Positions 21,886-32,687 of a DNA stretch of 64,000 bases are shown here, in pieces. The stretch's first letter is position 1. Every line of letters begins with the position of its first letter. This DNA comes from Macropodus opercularis (taxonomy: Eukaryota > Chordata > Actinopteri > Anabantiformes > Osphronemidae), in NCBI GenBank assembly GCA_030770545.1, contig CM061106.1:15521001-15585000 (forward strand), in the 5' to 3' direction. Made by a program: the position numbers and the translations under genes. The notes under the pieces were generated by a model that made no database searches, was not told the DNA's origin, and saw nothing but the letters and a program-made list of their open reading frames with translations.

Positions 21886-23589
21886 ATGGCCGGACGCCCC
21901 TGGGAGCAGCAGCGGCCTGGAGTCGGACATCAGCCCCCACGTCGTGCCGGTAGGTTTGGACACTAGCTTCCTTCTCTTTGCTAGAAAAATAACGAACTGT
22001 GTGATAGTTATACATTATTATCATGTGTTAACTACTTACTATGTTATTATCACGTGTTAAATTTTCAGATTTTATTATTTACAATTTGGTCAAAAAGCCA
22101 AATGGCTGACGGGGCTTTTTTTTTTGAATACAGACATAAACTATGTTGTTACTATGGAAACGAGAAAGCATGAATGTTGTGGTACAGTGAACGCAGCATC
22201 ATGCGACGTCATCCTGTGTCCATTCAAAATAGCAGCTGCTGCATCATGAAACTTTACTTGATCCACAGTATTATGACAGATATTAGTAGTGAATGAATCA
22301 GTGAGTTCATGTTGAATGTAGTAGCTGAGTATAATTTATGGTGAACAACCATTAAAGACTGATTCACTACTTACTTTACTTTGTCTTTCTATTACTTTCA
22401 AAGGATTCGTGTTCACAGTGATGGACACTGTAACATGTAGTGTAGTATAGGGTGATGTAATGTAATGTAGTGTTGTATAGTATCATTTAGTGTAATTAGT
22501 TTAGATTCACCATGAAATGTTTAGGATCTAGTTGGCGTGAAAATACTAATTCTGTAGTCTGGCTCCTCTGACTGACATTAGCTTGTTATGTTGGGACACA
22601 GAACTTTACTGTGAAGTGCCAACGTGCTGGGAATGTGTTACATGCTGATGCATGAGGTTCAGTTCCTGCGGTGTTGACAGTTAGTGGGTGGTAGGGATGT
22701 AAATGTGCTTTTCATGCTTTCCTGCCTCTTGTCTGTGCAGAATATGACGTTTGCTCTGTCACATTTCTCCCCAGGTGGCTGGTGGACTCCGCCCCCTGAT
22801 GAGCGGGAGGGGGACGTGTGGATGGACGACGTGCTGCAGGCTGGTGGTGGAGCAGCCCATCTCCATCCTCCACCTCAGGGTTTCCGTGCACCACACATTG
22901 GAATGGACAGGAGAGAGCAGGGTCCTCCCATTCCTCCCTTCGCTCCCTTTCACTTTCCTCCTCCTTTCGCTTGGACTTTCATTTCCCCCTATGCTCACCC
23001 TTATTTCTTCCCCTTTGTTCCTCCTTTCTTTGCTCCTCCGGCTTTTGCTTTTGTTCACCCCTTTGCTCGTCCTGTCCCTCACCCCTTCATCCCTCCCTTT
23101 GCTCCTCCTGTCCCTCACCCCTTCATCCCTCGCGTTGTTCCTCCTGCTCCTATCCCTCGTGTTGTTCCTCCTGCTCCTATCCCTCGTGTTGTTCCTCCTG
23201 CTCCTATTCCTCGTGTTGTTCCTCCTGCTCCTATCCCTCGTCTTGTTCCTATTCCTCCCTTTGTTCCTCCTGACCCTGCTCGGAATCCAGAACATTTCTT
23301 CTGTCCCGTGTCCCCTGTTGCTAACGTTGGCTCTCTTTCTGCTTTTAGGGACCTCTACCCTGCAGCTGCCCTGATGGACAGTCCTCCTCCTGAGGAGCTT
23401 TCTACCATCGACTACAACGATGATGGAGCCAGCACGTTTGGCTCCATTGAAAGCTTCGAGGAGGACGACGACCATAGGGCTGCGGTCTCTTGTGGGCGTG
23501 GTTCCCCCACAAAGAGAAGCAGGGAAGGAGGTGATGAGGCGGGACCGTCCTCCAAGAGGCAGAGGCGGCCTGACAGCGACTCTGACTGA
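21886..23589 (+). CDS. Proline-rich protein with basic C-terminus, copy 1
   Basis: I do not recognise this gene. The proposed exon 1 starts at ATG 21886 in a good context (CACCGGATGG) and ends at 21949 before GTAGGT. Exon 2 starts at 22775 after TTTCTCCCCAG. The phases match (G + GT), giving 292 residues in all. A second acceptor at 22739-22740 would break the frame. Order of regions: a short Arg/Gln/Pro-rich start, a Gly- and acid-containing part (GWWTPPPDEREGDVWMDD), then about 130 residues of Pro/Phe/Ala/Val-rich sequence. The latter includes four tandem VVPPAPIPR units. An acidic segment (STFGSIESFEEDDDH) leads to two basic clusters, PTKRSR and SSKRQRR, near the end, which suggests nuclear import. 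An ATTAAA follows at 23628-23633. The 3' part includes an acceptor-like TTTTAG (23343-23348), so a further intron is possible. Confidence 0.6.
23090..23270 (+). repeat. 27-bp coding VNTR in proline-rich gene, copy 1
   Basis: Units of 27 bp encoding VVPPAPIPR repeat about four times from about 23130 to 23245, preceded by a longer PPFA(P/R)PVPHPFI-type unit. Unit length is a multiple of three, so changes in copy number preserve the frame. The second gene copy has about twice as many units. Confidence 0.88.
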
Positions 23590-23699
23590 GGTCAGAGGTG
23601 CTGCTGTTCTCTGTGCCGCCTGCAGAAATTAAAGGTTAGTACAAGCACACAAAGATCAATATAATATTCATGTGCTGTTACTAACGTTTGTGTTCTAGT

Positions 23700-23965
23700 T
23701 TTTCTCCTCCTTGAACCGACACCTTATCGCGGTGGAGGAGTTTGTGTGCCCGAATGATCCTAGGAGCTATGTTGTCTGGGCTAAATGCTCCTGGTAGGGT
23801 CTCCATGACAACCAGCTCCTAGGAGACGGGCCAGACTAAGAGCGGTTCATCTCTCTCAGTAGGAGCCGGTGCGATGGAGGTCATGTAGCAGTGGAGAGGT
23901 GTTGCTGGCACGTCCCACCAGGAGGAGGCCCAGAGGAAAACCAGGACTCACTAGAGGCAACGCTA
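23700..23965 (+). mobile_element. Fish LINE-type repeat fragment
   Basis: Bases from about 23715 (cgacaccttatcgcggtgga) through 'gatcctaggagctatgttgt' and the following 'tggtagggtct' resemble a very common teleost retroelement 5' region. No ORF is preserved. The same piece begins at 63945 at the window's right edge, which marks it as part of the direct repeat. Confidence 0.55.
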
Positions 23966-24650
23966 AAGGTCACTACACACTGATGCTGACACGTGGTACT
24001 GATGGTGTTTTATTTATTGCTTCATGACATTTATAGAAAGGCCTGAAAGGCCACTTTCTGAGCAGCTGGACTCAGCAGCATCTTTCTTTTCTCACTCCAT
24101 AACCTTGGTTAATGTATATGTGTTGTTTCATGAGCATGTTCATGACTCTTTCATCCTGCCTTCTTTCAGGACCAGTACAGAACCATGGCTCAGCCCTGCA
24201 GGATGGTGGAGTGGTGTGACAGCCCCTGCAGGTGAACGTGGGAATAACCAAAGTGATGGTGGTGACGTTCTCCAACAGACAGCACATCAGCCAGGAGCAC
24301 CGGCATCATCATCATCATCATCTACGATGAGATGGCTCCAGAATTATTGGACTAGCAGTCAGAGCCCTCTCCACCCTCCACCTTTGACCCCAGGGACTCA
24401 CTCACGGCCTGGACGCCCCCTCACACCCCCACCCCTTTACCCCAACCACCACCCAAGCTCAGCTACCACCCTCCACACTAGAACCCTCTTCAGCCCTAAC
24501 TCCCACCTCCTCCCATAGACTCATGGACTCTCAGGCTGATCATCTGTGTAATACAGGTGCATACAGAGATGTTGTTTTACTATCTGCCTCAAACTTCCCC
24601 CTGGGGACAAATAAAGTGTTTTGAACTGAACTGAACTGACAAAGGTGATG
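23966..24650. other. Unassigned stretch ending in a retroelement-like tail
   Basis: No gene is supported. A CAT-repeat (24303-24321) and a C-rich stretch (24360-24520) produce long accidental frames. The end, CCCCTGGGGACAAATAAAGT followed by (TGAAC)n at about 24597-24640, looks like the 3' tail of a LINE or SINE. Confidence 0.55.
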
Positions 24651-24829
24651 TCTTCATGTTACAATGGTCAACAAACGTACACAGCAGGTCTTTGTTTAAG
24701 AGGTTGAAGCAGAAGCTCCAGGGACACTTCAGACACTTTTGCTTTATATCCAAATAACTTCAAATAAATAGGTGATGTGTGTATTTAACATCTACTGCAC
24801 AGAAACCTCCAGACTTCAACACCAGATCC

Positions 24830-25195
24830 TTTCCACAGCAGTGTGGCCCTGCAGCCAGTCTCCTACCAGCTGGAGGAAGAGGGACAGACAGAGCAGCTGT
24901 CTGCCAGGCAGGTGGGCAGGAAGCTGACAGAGAAGAAGCAGGAGGACGGGAAAGACTCCTACTCTGCCAGACTGCAGGAGTTCAGACAGGAGTTGGATCT
25001 GCCTGAAGGACTGAACCCTGAAGCCGTCAGCTGCTCCACGGATCCAGACGGGAAGCTCCACATCCAGGCAGCCAAAGCTCTGAGTGTAGAGGAGGCTGAG
25101 AGAGAGGAGCTCAGAGAAAACACACAGAAGCAGCAGCTCAGCATCAACCTGATCACAGTGATGATGGACCAATCACAGCAACGTTTGGTTTGTAG
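24830..25195 (+). pseudogene. Small heat-shock protein (HSP30-like) fragment
   Basis: An open frame from about 24843 carries LSARQVGRKL, then FRQELDLPEGLNPEAVSCS and DGKLHIQA. These are the beta-strands of the second half of the alpha-crystallin domain in fish HSP30/HSPB-type chaperones. The N-terminal region and the start of the domain are missing. The expected bases between GRKL and EKKQEDGKDSYS look shortened. The C-terminal tail (about residue 95 onward) lacks an IXI motif and drifts into unrelated sequence. Functional relatives are single-exon holdases; this copy is a truncated relic with no promoter seen. Confidence 0.72.
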
Positions 25196-25199
25196 GAAG

Positions 25200-26650
25200 G
25201 TGAACTCATGTCCTCAGAGGCTTTGACATGTTGAATAGAAGCATTTTGTTAAACCAGAAAACCAAATCTGTGTTTGCTCATATTTAATAATCTCACTGTC
25301 CAGCTGTTGGCAAACCTGGAGGCGATCAGTGAAACCAGAGTCGCCTTTGTTCACAGGCAGCGTCAGCATCAGAACAGTGACGTCAGGTTGAGGTCTGTGG
25401 ACGTTTGCAGGACTCTGGGACAAATGTACAAATACATTCAGTTTGTGATCCAGATGTTCAGATGTCTGTCAGCTCTGTGTTTACAGCTCATCCAGCTCCT
25501 GCCTGTTGTTCTGTATCACCCTGAATATTAAGAAATAAAGTATCTGTCACATATTTTGTGTAATAATTCAGTTTATAACACTGCTACAAGCTGGTTTCAT
25601 TTCTATTGAAAACAATCTCTTCCAAAGACGCGAGGAATAGTTTTCAGGATTAGGATAAATTGTTTAACCGTTTTTACTAAACCATCCAACATCATGTCCT
25701 GACAAATCTCTTTATGGATAAATGTAAACACGCTTTCATTTAAATGAAACCTCTGAAGTGTCAGTCAGACATGAAGGAATATGCAGAGTTAGTATTTTCT
25801 TCCTGCTTTAATAAAAGAGACATCTGTGACATTAACTCATTTACGTTGGACAGTGTCCAGTATCAGACGTATGTGGACTCTCCCAGTTCTCCTGTTGAGA
25901 GATGTCACTCCGGTCGTTGGAGGGAACCTCTAGAAGGCCCAGCGGAGGCTTTGACACCAGAACTGGACGTCTGCTGTGTTGGTTTTGTCTTTCTCCCCCT
26001 CAGAACTCTGGACTGCTCACCTCAGATTCTGCTCCTCTCACGCTCCAGTCCTCTGGTGACGACCCAGCTGGAGCGTGTTCACCCTCATCCTCTGACGAGA
26101 TCATGGTTGAGACAGTTCCAGTCTCCTCGCTCCTAGTTCACTTCATCGGTCCTGACAAATTCCTGCGTTTGATTGTTTCGGAATTAACCACATTAATAAA
26201 AGCACATCGTGATTAAAACCTCAAAAAGACAAACTGAATACTGAGAATTCTGTCTCATACTTGGTCATTGTGATGGTTAGTGACAATAATTGTACTGGGT
26301 CATGATTCAACTCATGCTTCCACCTGCTCCATTCAAAATAAAAGTAATAAGTAAAATTAAAATGTTAAGACTTGAATTTAATAGAGATTATGATTATGGT
26401 TAGATAATTCTGGACAGTAATTAAAAGGCTTTTCTTCATGTTGCTTCAACAATTCTCATGTCCTTTCAAAATATATTCAGTTACTGACAATTGAGCTTGT
26501 GCTTCATGCTGATTCTGAGAGGAATGTGTCTGAACACACAGCATCAGTGTTGTTGTGCTTGGGTTTGCGTAGCTCCAGACCAGTCAGGGTCTGACCTCTG
26601 TCCACCATCAGGACCAGGGAAGGGAAGAAGACGCTTGAGGTGAGTCTGAA
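25200..26650. other. No gene recognised
   Basis: AT-rich sequence with short frames only. A frame at 25902-26216 contains a Ser-rich stretch (NSGLLTSDSAPLTLQSSGDD) that could be a decayed exon, but I could not assign it. AATAAA-type sites occur near 25532 and 25811. Nothing else stands out. Confidence 0.6.
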
Positions 26651-26654
26651 AAGT

Positions 26655-26800
26655 TGATGTTCACTCCAAGCCAGCATCTGTGGGATGAGCTGCACCAACA
26701 GGCCTGATCCATGGAGGCTCTGCAACCCAACTTCCAGGACTTTAAGGATGTGCTGCTGACATCACAGCTCACCTTCAGGGTTCATGGTTGCAGTTTGTCC
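26655..26800 (+). mobile_element. C-terminal fragment of a second Tc1-like transposase
   Basis: The plus strand reads HLWDELHQQA, a stop, then SMEALQPNFQDFKDVLLTS. This matches the end of a Tc1/mariner transposase subfamily in which the residues after the third catalytic acid read like LWD...QDLKDLLLTS. It has an in-frame stop and no recognisable inverted terminal repeat. It is a different family from the element at 14263-15377. Confidence 0.6.
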
Positions 26801-27393
26801 AGTAGGAGGCAGCAAAGCTTCTGTAAATGACTTGTTCCAGGCGTGAACATGACAGTAGCTCATCAAGAACAAGTCCAGTTGTTCACCTGACGGTAATTCA
26901 GCGTCTGACTAGACTTAAGCCTTTGACCTTTCTGTGCCGTCTATTCAGGATTCCAGAGATTTTAATGAGCGTTTGAGTAGAGCCCAGAGTGGTGAGAACT
27001 TTCCGTCCTTTACTCGTATTGATTCCAGCCCCGTCACTCAGCTGTGTTGTCCATCCATTCTGCTAATGTATTATCCATTTTCAGAACGTTAATATTTACA
27101 ACCACAGATATAAATGTGCAGTCATTACATTTGTAGTTTTTATCATTCATTTATTTTATTTATTTATGTTCTGGTCTATAACATCTTAGGGAAACCTGCA
27201 CAGTTTAATCCAGTCCAATGTGTGACATCAGTAACAAACGTAAAGACCAACTATCACCTTAAAAACTGTTCCTGTATTGGAGCAGCCTGTGCAGTGAGCG
27301 TACGATGAATCAACAGATGAAACCCAGCCTCTAACGTCCCAACACTCCACCACCTATAAAGGCTGCATTAAGGCCTGACCCATGGCTGAGCCA
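26801..27393. other. No gene seen
   Basis: Ordinary AT-rich intergenic sequence between the Tc1 fragment and the 3' end of the glycosyltransferase relic. The TTTATT-rich part at 27130-27170 is low complexity. Confidence 0.6.
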
Positions 27394-29410
27394 TCACTGT
27401 CCACCGTTGGGCCGAACGTCGGCGTAGTTTTTGACCAGCTGGGAGATCCTGACCACTTTGATGTCCGACGGCACTTGATCATAATCGGACCACAGATACT
27501 CTGGAGACAGCACCTTAGTGGGTTTGTTGTACAGCAGGTACCTGCAGGACAGAGACGCAGGTGTGATATATGTATGTGGGACATGAAGGTTTCTGACACA
27601 GAGTGAATCAAACTAGCAGGTACATAAAGTACGAGTCTGGGTTTCAACATTAATAAGAAGAAACACAAATAAACGTATGTGGGAATGAAAAGTGACACCG
27701 CATTTGTTGAGGTGACTCTTCCTGCCACACAGCTTCAATGTGGTTCTTGGCGTCGGCCTGTGATCACGGCCTGTGATTGATCGTAACAGTATCTGAAAAA
27801 GGGAGAGAGTTTTTACTTCAATGGTAGAAAGTAATCAAATCAGCTAAATTAATCAGAACATCAGTTAAAAGACTGAGACTATTTGACAACAACGAGTGGC
27901 CTGATAAGCAGCAATGAATAAGCTCCACTAGCTGCAGTAGCAGGTGATTCCACCTTCATGTGCTTGTTTCCCGGACCAGCTTGTCCATGTCCTCCAGGTC
28001 TCCCACACGGCAGCAGTGTAGTAGTATCTCCCTCGTCATTAGGGACGTACGCCGTGGACTCCTGGCGACGCTCGTAAGGGAACTTATTTCTCGTCGTCTA
28101 CGGACAAAAGGGAGGAATTAAGAACAAGAGCAGGAAGCTGCAGCTGCCACAGCAGTGGAAATGCTGAAAACATCATATGTGCACATGCTCTGTACAGAAA
28201 TAGTCTCTTTGCATGAGTCAAATGAGTGAGATGGCGTCTGAGCGGACGAGACGCTTCCTGCCTCTGCACCTTCAGTGTTTTCTAGTTGGTTGCTTTGTGG
28301 GCTCTGGCAGCATCGTGCACAATAAGCCTTATACTTCATGGCCCTTCTACTTAGAGTCTGTATCACACTCCAGGATTTCAGCTGTTCTCTCAAAGGAACC
28401 ACAGTGAAACCTTGTAGTAGCCTCGGTGAAGCACAGCTGACAGTCGGCTGAGAGACTCGGCCCCAAAGCGGTTGTGGAAGGACGCTGTCGATGTCCATCG
28501 TGAAAAGGTGGTCGGCTTCATTACGGATCTGAAAACAGGAAACACGAAGGAATAAGAACAACACAGAGAGATTTGATTAAAGGTATAAATAAAAGACAAC
28601 AATTAGCATTTTTACATTTAACTTATTCCGTTAGTGAGTCATGACCCGTTCTGCTTGTTAAAAGAGACCAAGGTTTTCTAGCAGGAACCACTCAGACGTG
28701 TCAGACTTGGCGTCAGGCCCCGTTCAGCAGCGTTTACCTGCTTGTGGATGGTGACTGTGGCCCACTTCATCCTCCCGAGCACCACATCCTGCAGCGCTTT
28801 GCACTGGGCACAGACACAACAGAGACGCTCCGGCCTTCACCCATCTCAACCTGAGCCAGATGAGAAAACGCAGGACGAACGGCATGAAGTCAGGACGTGA
28901 CAGACTATTGCTGCGTTTGATTCAGTTTGACAAACACACTGTCAACGGCAGCAAACGATGGAGCAACATTAGACAGGACACAATGTGCCTCACGGGTGGA
29001 GTTTCACCAGAGTTTGTCCAGCAAAGCCTCTGCATCGACCTGAGTTTGTTGCAGGTGTGTCTCACTACATAAATGAACGACTCACTGTGGGAACATCTTC
29101 CTCATGGTCTGTGTAGATGTAGTACGTGAACCTGAAGTCAACTAAAAAGTGCTTTTCACTGACTCCAGGAAGGCCCTCAGGAAACGGGTGTATCTGTCCA
29201 CATGAAAGAATGAATGATTAGTTTATGACACATGGAAAAGCATCATATAGTTGGTGCCTGTGCACATACTTGCCAACAGCAAACACCACCACAGCAATGC
29301 GTGGCTCCATTTTCTGATAGATTGCATCAATAACCACAGGATCAAAGGTTCCCTCCCAAACCAGGGGAACATTCCAGTTGGTCACTGGGTTCACGTCAGT
29401 GCGTCTGGGA
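27394..29410 (-). pseudogene. Family-6 glycosyltransferase (GBGT1/ABO-like) pseudogene
   Basis: Minus-strand exon relics follow the GT6 order. First is 29408-29266 (RTDVNPVTNWNVPLVWEGTF, then FAVGKYV). Next is 29193-29083 (TRFLRAFLES, then YYIYTDHEEDVP after a frameshift). Then 28806-28737 (LGRMKWATVTIHKQ) and 28527-28398 (NEADHLFTMDIDS, carrying the DXD metal/UDP-sugar site, then HRGYYKVS after a frameshift). Then 28098-27965 (FPYERRQESTAYVPNDEGD, with later frame errors), about 27760-27700 (ADAKNHIEAVWQEES) and 27541-27394 (LYNKPTKVLSPEYLW, ending at a stop). Functional members are Golgi type II enzymes that add alpha-1,3-Gal or GalNAc. At least four separate frame errors show this copy is dead. 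The N-terminal membrane-anchor exon is not seen with confidence. Confidence 0.88.
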
Positions 29411-30267
29411 GAGTAAAGAACGTCCTGAGAGCGTGAGCTTGAACAGTAGCAACATCTGAACGTTTCACCTGCTGAAAGGCTGGTTCAGCCAATAAACAAC
29501 GTGACGTCTGACAAAGCACAAAGTGACGTCTCAACTAAACAGGAATTAGATGGAGTCATTAAAACAATAGAACAGAAGAAGCCCAACGCTTCTATTAAAT
29601 GTGTTTACAACCTGAAATCACATCGTCTTTAAAGCTTTTCCTCACGTTCCATAAGCTGGATGTTATTATTGCTCAGCTCACCCTTTGTGTGCGCTTGGCT
29701 GATCATACTTTACTCTGGAAAAGAGCAGAGATCACATCAACACAGGTCGTAGTCAAAGGTCCACAAACTAAAACCACTATCCTACAGACAGCACATGTGA
29801 CTCTCTGCGGGTCCAGGACCTGCTGTGTGGCAGAGCCAGCATGCGTTTAGACATGATGCTCCAGTTACTGCAGCATCAGTTTGAGCAGAGCTGGAGTCAC
29901 TTCTTCCTCTTCCTGTTTCATGTTCGTCTGGACGTTATGACCGTTTGCTGACTGTCTGAATAGTTTCCATCAAGGCAAAGGTGGAGACACATGTAAGTTA
30001 AAGTGGGTTTGAACATGTTTGCGTGTTTTACCAAGTTTATGTGTCAGCTCTCCAACGCTCCACTTGTTGTTTCATTTCACTGAACCTACCTCTGGAAGAA
30101 TGAGGCGTTTCCTGAGGAGACGTAGATCCCCCTGTGAAGAAACACACGACACAACACTGTGTAAAACAAGACATTACACAATACACAACAGGCGCCAAAC
30201 CACAATGAGTCTTCTCCAGTAATTTGATGTATTGCAGACCACGAGACTCAATATCAGCATAAGGCTC
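29411..30267. other. Upstream of glycosyltransferase relic, no firm exon
   Basis: The first GT6 exons (cytoplasmic tail, membrane anchor and stem) would be expected here on the minus strand, but I could not identify a hydrophobic anchor frame. The part at 30095-30140 resembles a short spliced exon but is too small to call. Confidence 0.4.
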
Positions 30268-30400
30268 TACAATAAATGGGTCTTCAAAATTCTTCTCCTC
30301 ACCTACAAAGCTCTTCATAATAAAGCTCCATCTCATCTTAAAGACCTCCAACAACAACCAGAACTAGAATGTGGATCCTGGAAATGTGGTTTGACATGTC
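30268..30400 (+). mobile_element. LINE (L2/Rex-type) ORF2 C-terminal fragment
   Basis: The frame KILLLTYKALHNKAPSHLKD is the conserved segment near the end of ORF2 in fish L2-like LINEs (KILLLTYKALHxxAPSYLxDL). The element is cut on both sides by unrelated sequence, including the duplicated USP relic at 30470. Confidence 0.65.
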
Positions 30401-30469
30401 AGGATCGTCTGAGGCTCTTATCCAAATCAACAGACCTGAGCTTCTCTTTGTCAGCTTAGTCTCTTAGAC

Positions 30470-30929
30470 AACTGTCATTGTCTTGTTGTTGTGACAATGA
30501 ACCTGACGAGTCAGAGGATCAAAACACTGTGGACACATAGAAATGGAGGAGAACTGGTCAGATCACTAATTCAATAAGGAAGTGAAGTGGAAGAAGCTGC
30601 TGTGATGTGGATTTTGGACATTAATGACGAGAAATGGGACGTTACTCACTTTGGCTGCGACTAGAGGGACCAGTGCTGCGATGACGTGGGACGTGCACCT
30701 GCACCCTTGGACGCACTGATTCTCCTGCAGAAGGAAACAAAAGAAGCAAGTGTTAGTGGAAATCGTTGACAGATGACACACAAACACCTTTGCTTTCTAG
30801 GTTTGCTGAGTGTTGGGGCTTAGTCGTACTTTCAGGTTCACCTTCAGACACTTCTGCACTGAACCTCCAGGAACCAGGTCCAGCAAACACCTGGTGCAGT
30901 CGTAACATGTCAGCGACTGCATCCCACAT
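30470..30929 (-). pseudogene. Older USP37-like fragment, spacer copy i
   Basis: Minus-strand relics of three consecutive USP exons are visible. The metal-binding exon (30929-30808) ends in the same AACACTCAGCAAA sequence as the arm copies. The second CxC exon (about 30727-30655) reads CVQGCRCTSHV. The start of the VLIL exon (30534-30470) follows. Divergence from the arm copies is far greater than arm-to-arm divergence. Stops and shifts are present, so this is an older duplicate outside the palindrome. Confidence 0.72.
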
Positions 30930-31014
30930 CTGCAAAATGACAGGAATGTTAAATGTAATAATAATATTCATTGTCGACTGGACTTGTTCTATTTCGTAGA
31001 AACGTTTCACCACC

Positions 31015-31836
31015 TATACATGGATGGCTTCACAGCAGAGGACTCAAAAGACAAGTGGTTAAAGAACCTCTCTGACAGGGAACTTTCCCTTTTCTGGCTA
31101 AAGGCCTTAACTTTGCTATCACACCCAAGGAGGTTCCTGTCGTGGATTTGATCACAGCCACAGAATCTGCCATTCGGAAAAACAACTTACCATCGTCAGA
31201 AGCTGAACAACTACGGCTCAAAGTCTCTGCTGCCCTGGCCAGTGCACAACCACCACAACCCAACCTCACCAGGCAGGAGAGGAGTGCGCTCACAGCCCTC
31301 AGCAGGCACCAAACCATCACCACACTGCCTGCGGACAAAGGAAGGTGCACTGTCCTACTGAACATGAACACAGCAGACCACCATCAAAAAGTCAGCTCAC
31401 TGTTAGAGGACCAACACACTTACGAGAAGCTGAAAAGAGACCCCACCAGCAGCTACAAAAAGAAAATCATAGCTCATCTCAAAGAGCTGGAAACGGACCA
31501 GACCATCGACAGGATGACATACCACCGCCTGCATCCTGGAGAGGCCACTCCCTGCATTTATGGACTTCCTAAGATCCACAAAGAGGGAGCCCCGCTCAGA
31601 CCCATAATCAGCAGCATCAACTCCGTCACATATAACATTGCCAAACACTTGGCCACCGTCCTGACGCCTCTGGTGGGACACACAGACCATCAATTCACAA
31701 CAAGCCAAGGTCAGAGGACTGAAACTGGAAATGGATGAAACCATGGTTTCCTTCAATGTTACATCACTCTTCACCAGCATCCCCACCAGTGACGCCTTAA
31801 CAGCCGTTAGGAAAAGACTGGAGGAAGCTGTAGGCC
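31015..31836 (+). mobile_element. Penelope-like element reverse transcriptase fragment
   Basis: A plus-strand frame (31142-31738) encodes LPADKGRCTVLLNM, then CIYGLPKIHKEGAPLRPI, SSINSVTYNIAKHLA and LTPLVG. The DKG and GLPKIHK motifs characterise Penelope-like retroelements. After a frameshift near 31710 the motif-A equivalent reads VSFNVTSLFTSIP, where the catalytic Asp of SFDVxSLFTxIP is Asn. Upstream, KWLKNLSDREL is separated by another shift. Motifs B-E and any GIY-YIG domain are absent. The element abuts the USP relics on both sides (30929 and 31836), so it or the associated rearrangement split them. Confidence 0.85.
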
Positions 31837-32330
31837 ACAAATGGTGACCTGTGAATAGTGGTGACCAGCAGGTAACGAGTCATTGTCTGGAAAAAAGCAC
31901 AATTAACCAACAACAATTAGATCTACACGTTCAATATCACAGCAAATGGATTTTACCAGATACTTTCTGACTGTTTCACAATAACTATTGTCCTCAGGTA
32001 GTTGTATAACGAACTGGACCTTTTCTTCACTGAAGCTCATTCTTACCTTCTGACGGCTGCTGGAAATCGACAGTTTCCGCCCTTGACGGCTTGGTGAGGA
32101 TCCTCACTGTCATTGTCTTGTTGTTGTGACAATGAACCTGACGAGTCAGGATCAAAACACTGTGGACACAAAGAAATGGAGGAGAGCTGGTCAGATCACT
32201 AATTCAATAAGCAAGTGAAGTGGAAGAAGCTGCTGTGATGTGGATTTTGGACATTTAAGACGAGAAATGGGACGTTACTCACTGGGAATGAAGCTACAGT
32301 GACCAGTGCTCCAATGACGTGTGACCACCA
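31836..32330 (-). pseudogene. Older USP37-like fragment, spacer copy ii
   Basis: Minus-strand relics of USP exons 9 (32330-32284), 10 (32162-32048) and 11 (31894-31836, ending in the Penelope-like element) are present. The segment 32105-32290 is almost identical to 30475-30655 in copy i, which means these two older pieces were themselves duplicated locally. Exon 10 has lost the VLILELRR frame. Confidence 0.7.
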
Positions 32331-32389
32331 AACCGGCGTCCACTCGCTGGTACACAATCAACGTTATTTACAGTCTCACCCTAAGGCCT

Positions 32390-32500
32390 GGGCAGTGATG
32401 GTTTCTTCACTGGTTACTGGCCACAAGTCCCTATTGGTTCTCACCACCAGATACCCAGACTCTGCCACAGGATGGTGGTTTGACTGTATTTGACTCTTCT
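32390..32500 (-). mobile_element. Internal fragment of the tandem-array LTR element
   Basis: The sequence 'ttcttcactggttactg' through 'tccctattggtt' and 'agatacccag' is the diverged reverse complement of 7945-8005, the internal part of the LTR element in the 3218-bp array. It shows that the family has other members in the region. No LTR is preserved here. Confidence 0.6.
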
Positions 32501-32687
32501 GGTCCTTAGCATCTTTTTGTAGTCAAACAGCTGGAGCAGTTGTTATTCGTCATGGACTGCATCCCACAACCCCAAACAACATGACAGGTTAAAGAAACAG
32601 CAATAATAATAATCATTCATTCACAGGTTTAATTGTTACATCTGCACCACATTGTAATGAGGCAAACATTTCTCACTGAATTCTTAC

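Larger units (their letters stand above)
18579..23765 (+). repeat. 5.2-kb direct repeat, copy 1
   Basis: From TCACCTTCTCAACAG at 18579 onward the sequence matches 58173-64000 in the same orientation, with scattered substitutions and small indels. The distant copy has an extra solo LTR and a longer VNTR. The left junction lies 16 bp from the inner end of the palindrome's left arm (18563). Copy 2 starts inside a calsyntenin intron whose 5' exon is present, so copy 1 is the derived, transplanted copy. Confidence 0.93.

Noticed and set aside
22759..23475. Minus-strand 238-codon Arg/Asn-rich frame opposite the proline-rich gene
   Set aside because: It is the complement of the VNTR; the plus strand has promoter, splice phases and a 3' tail, the minus strand has none.
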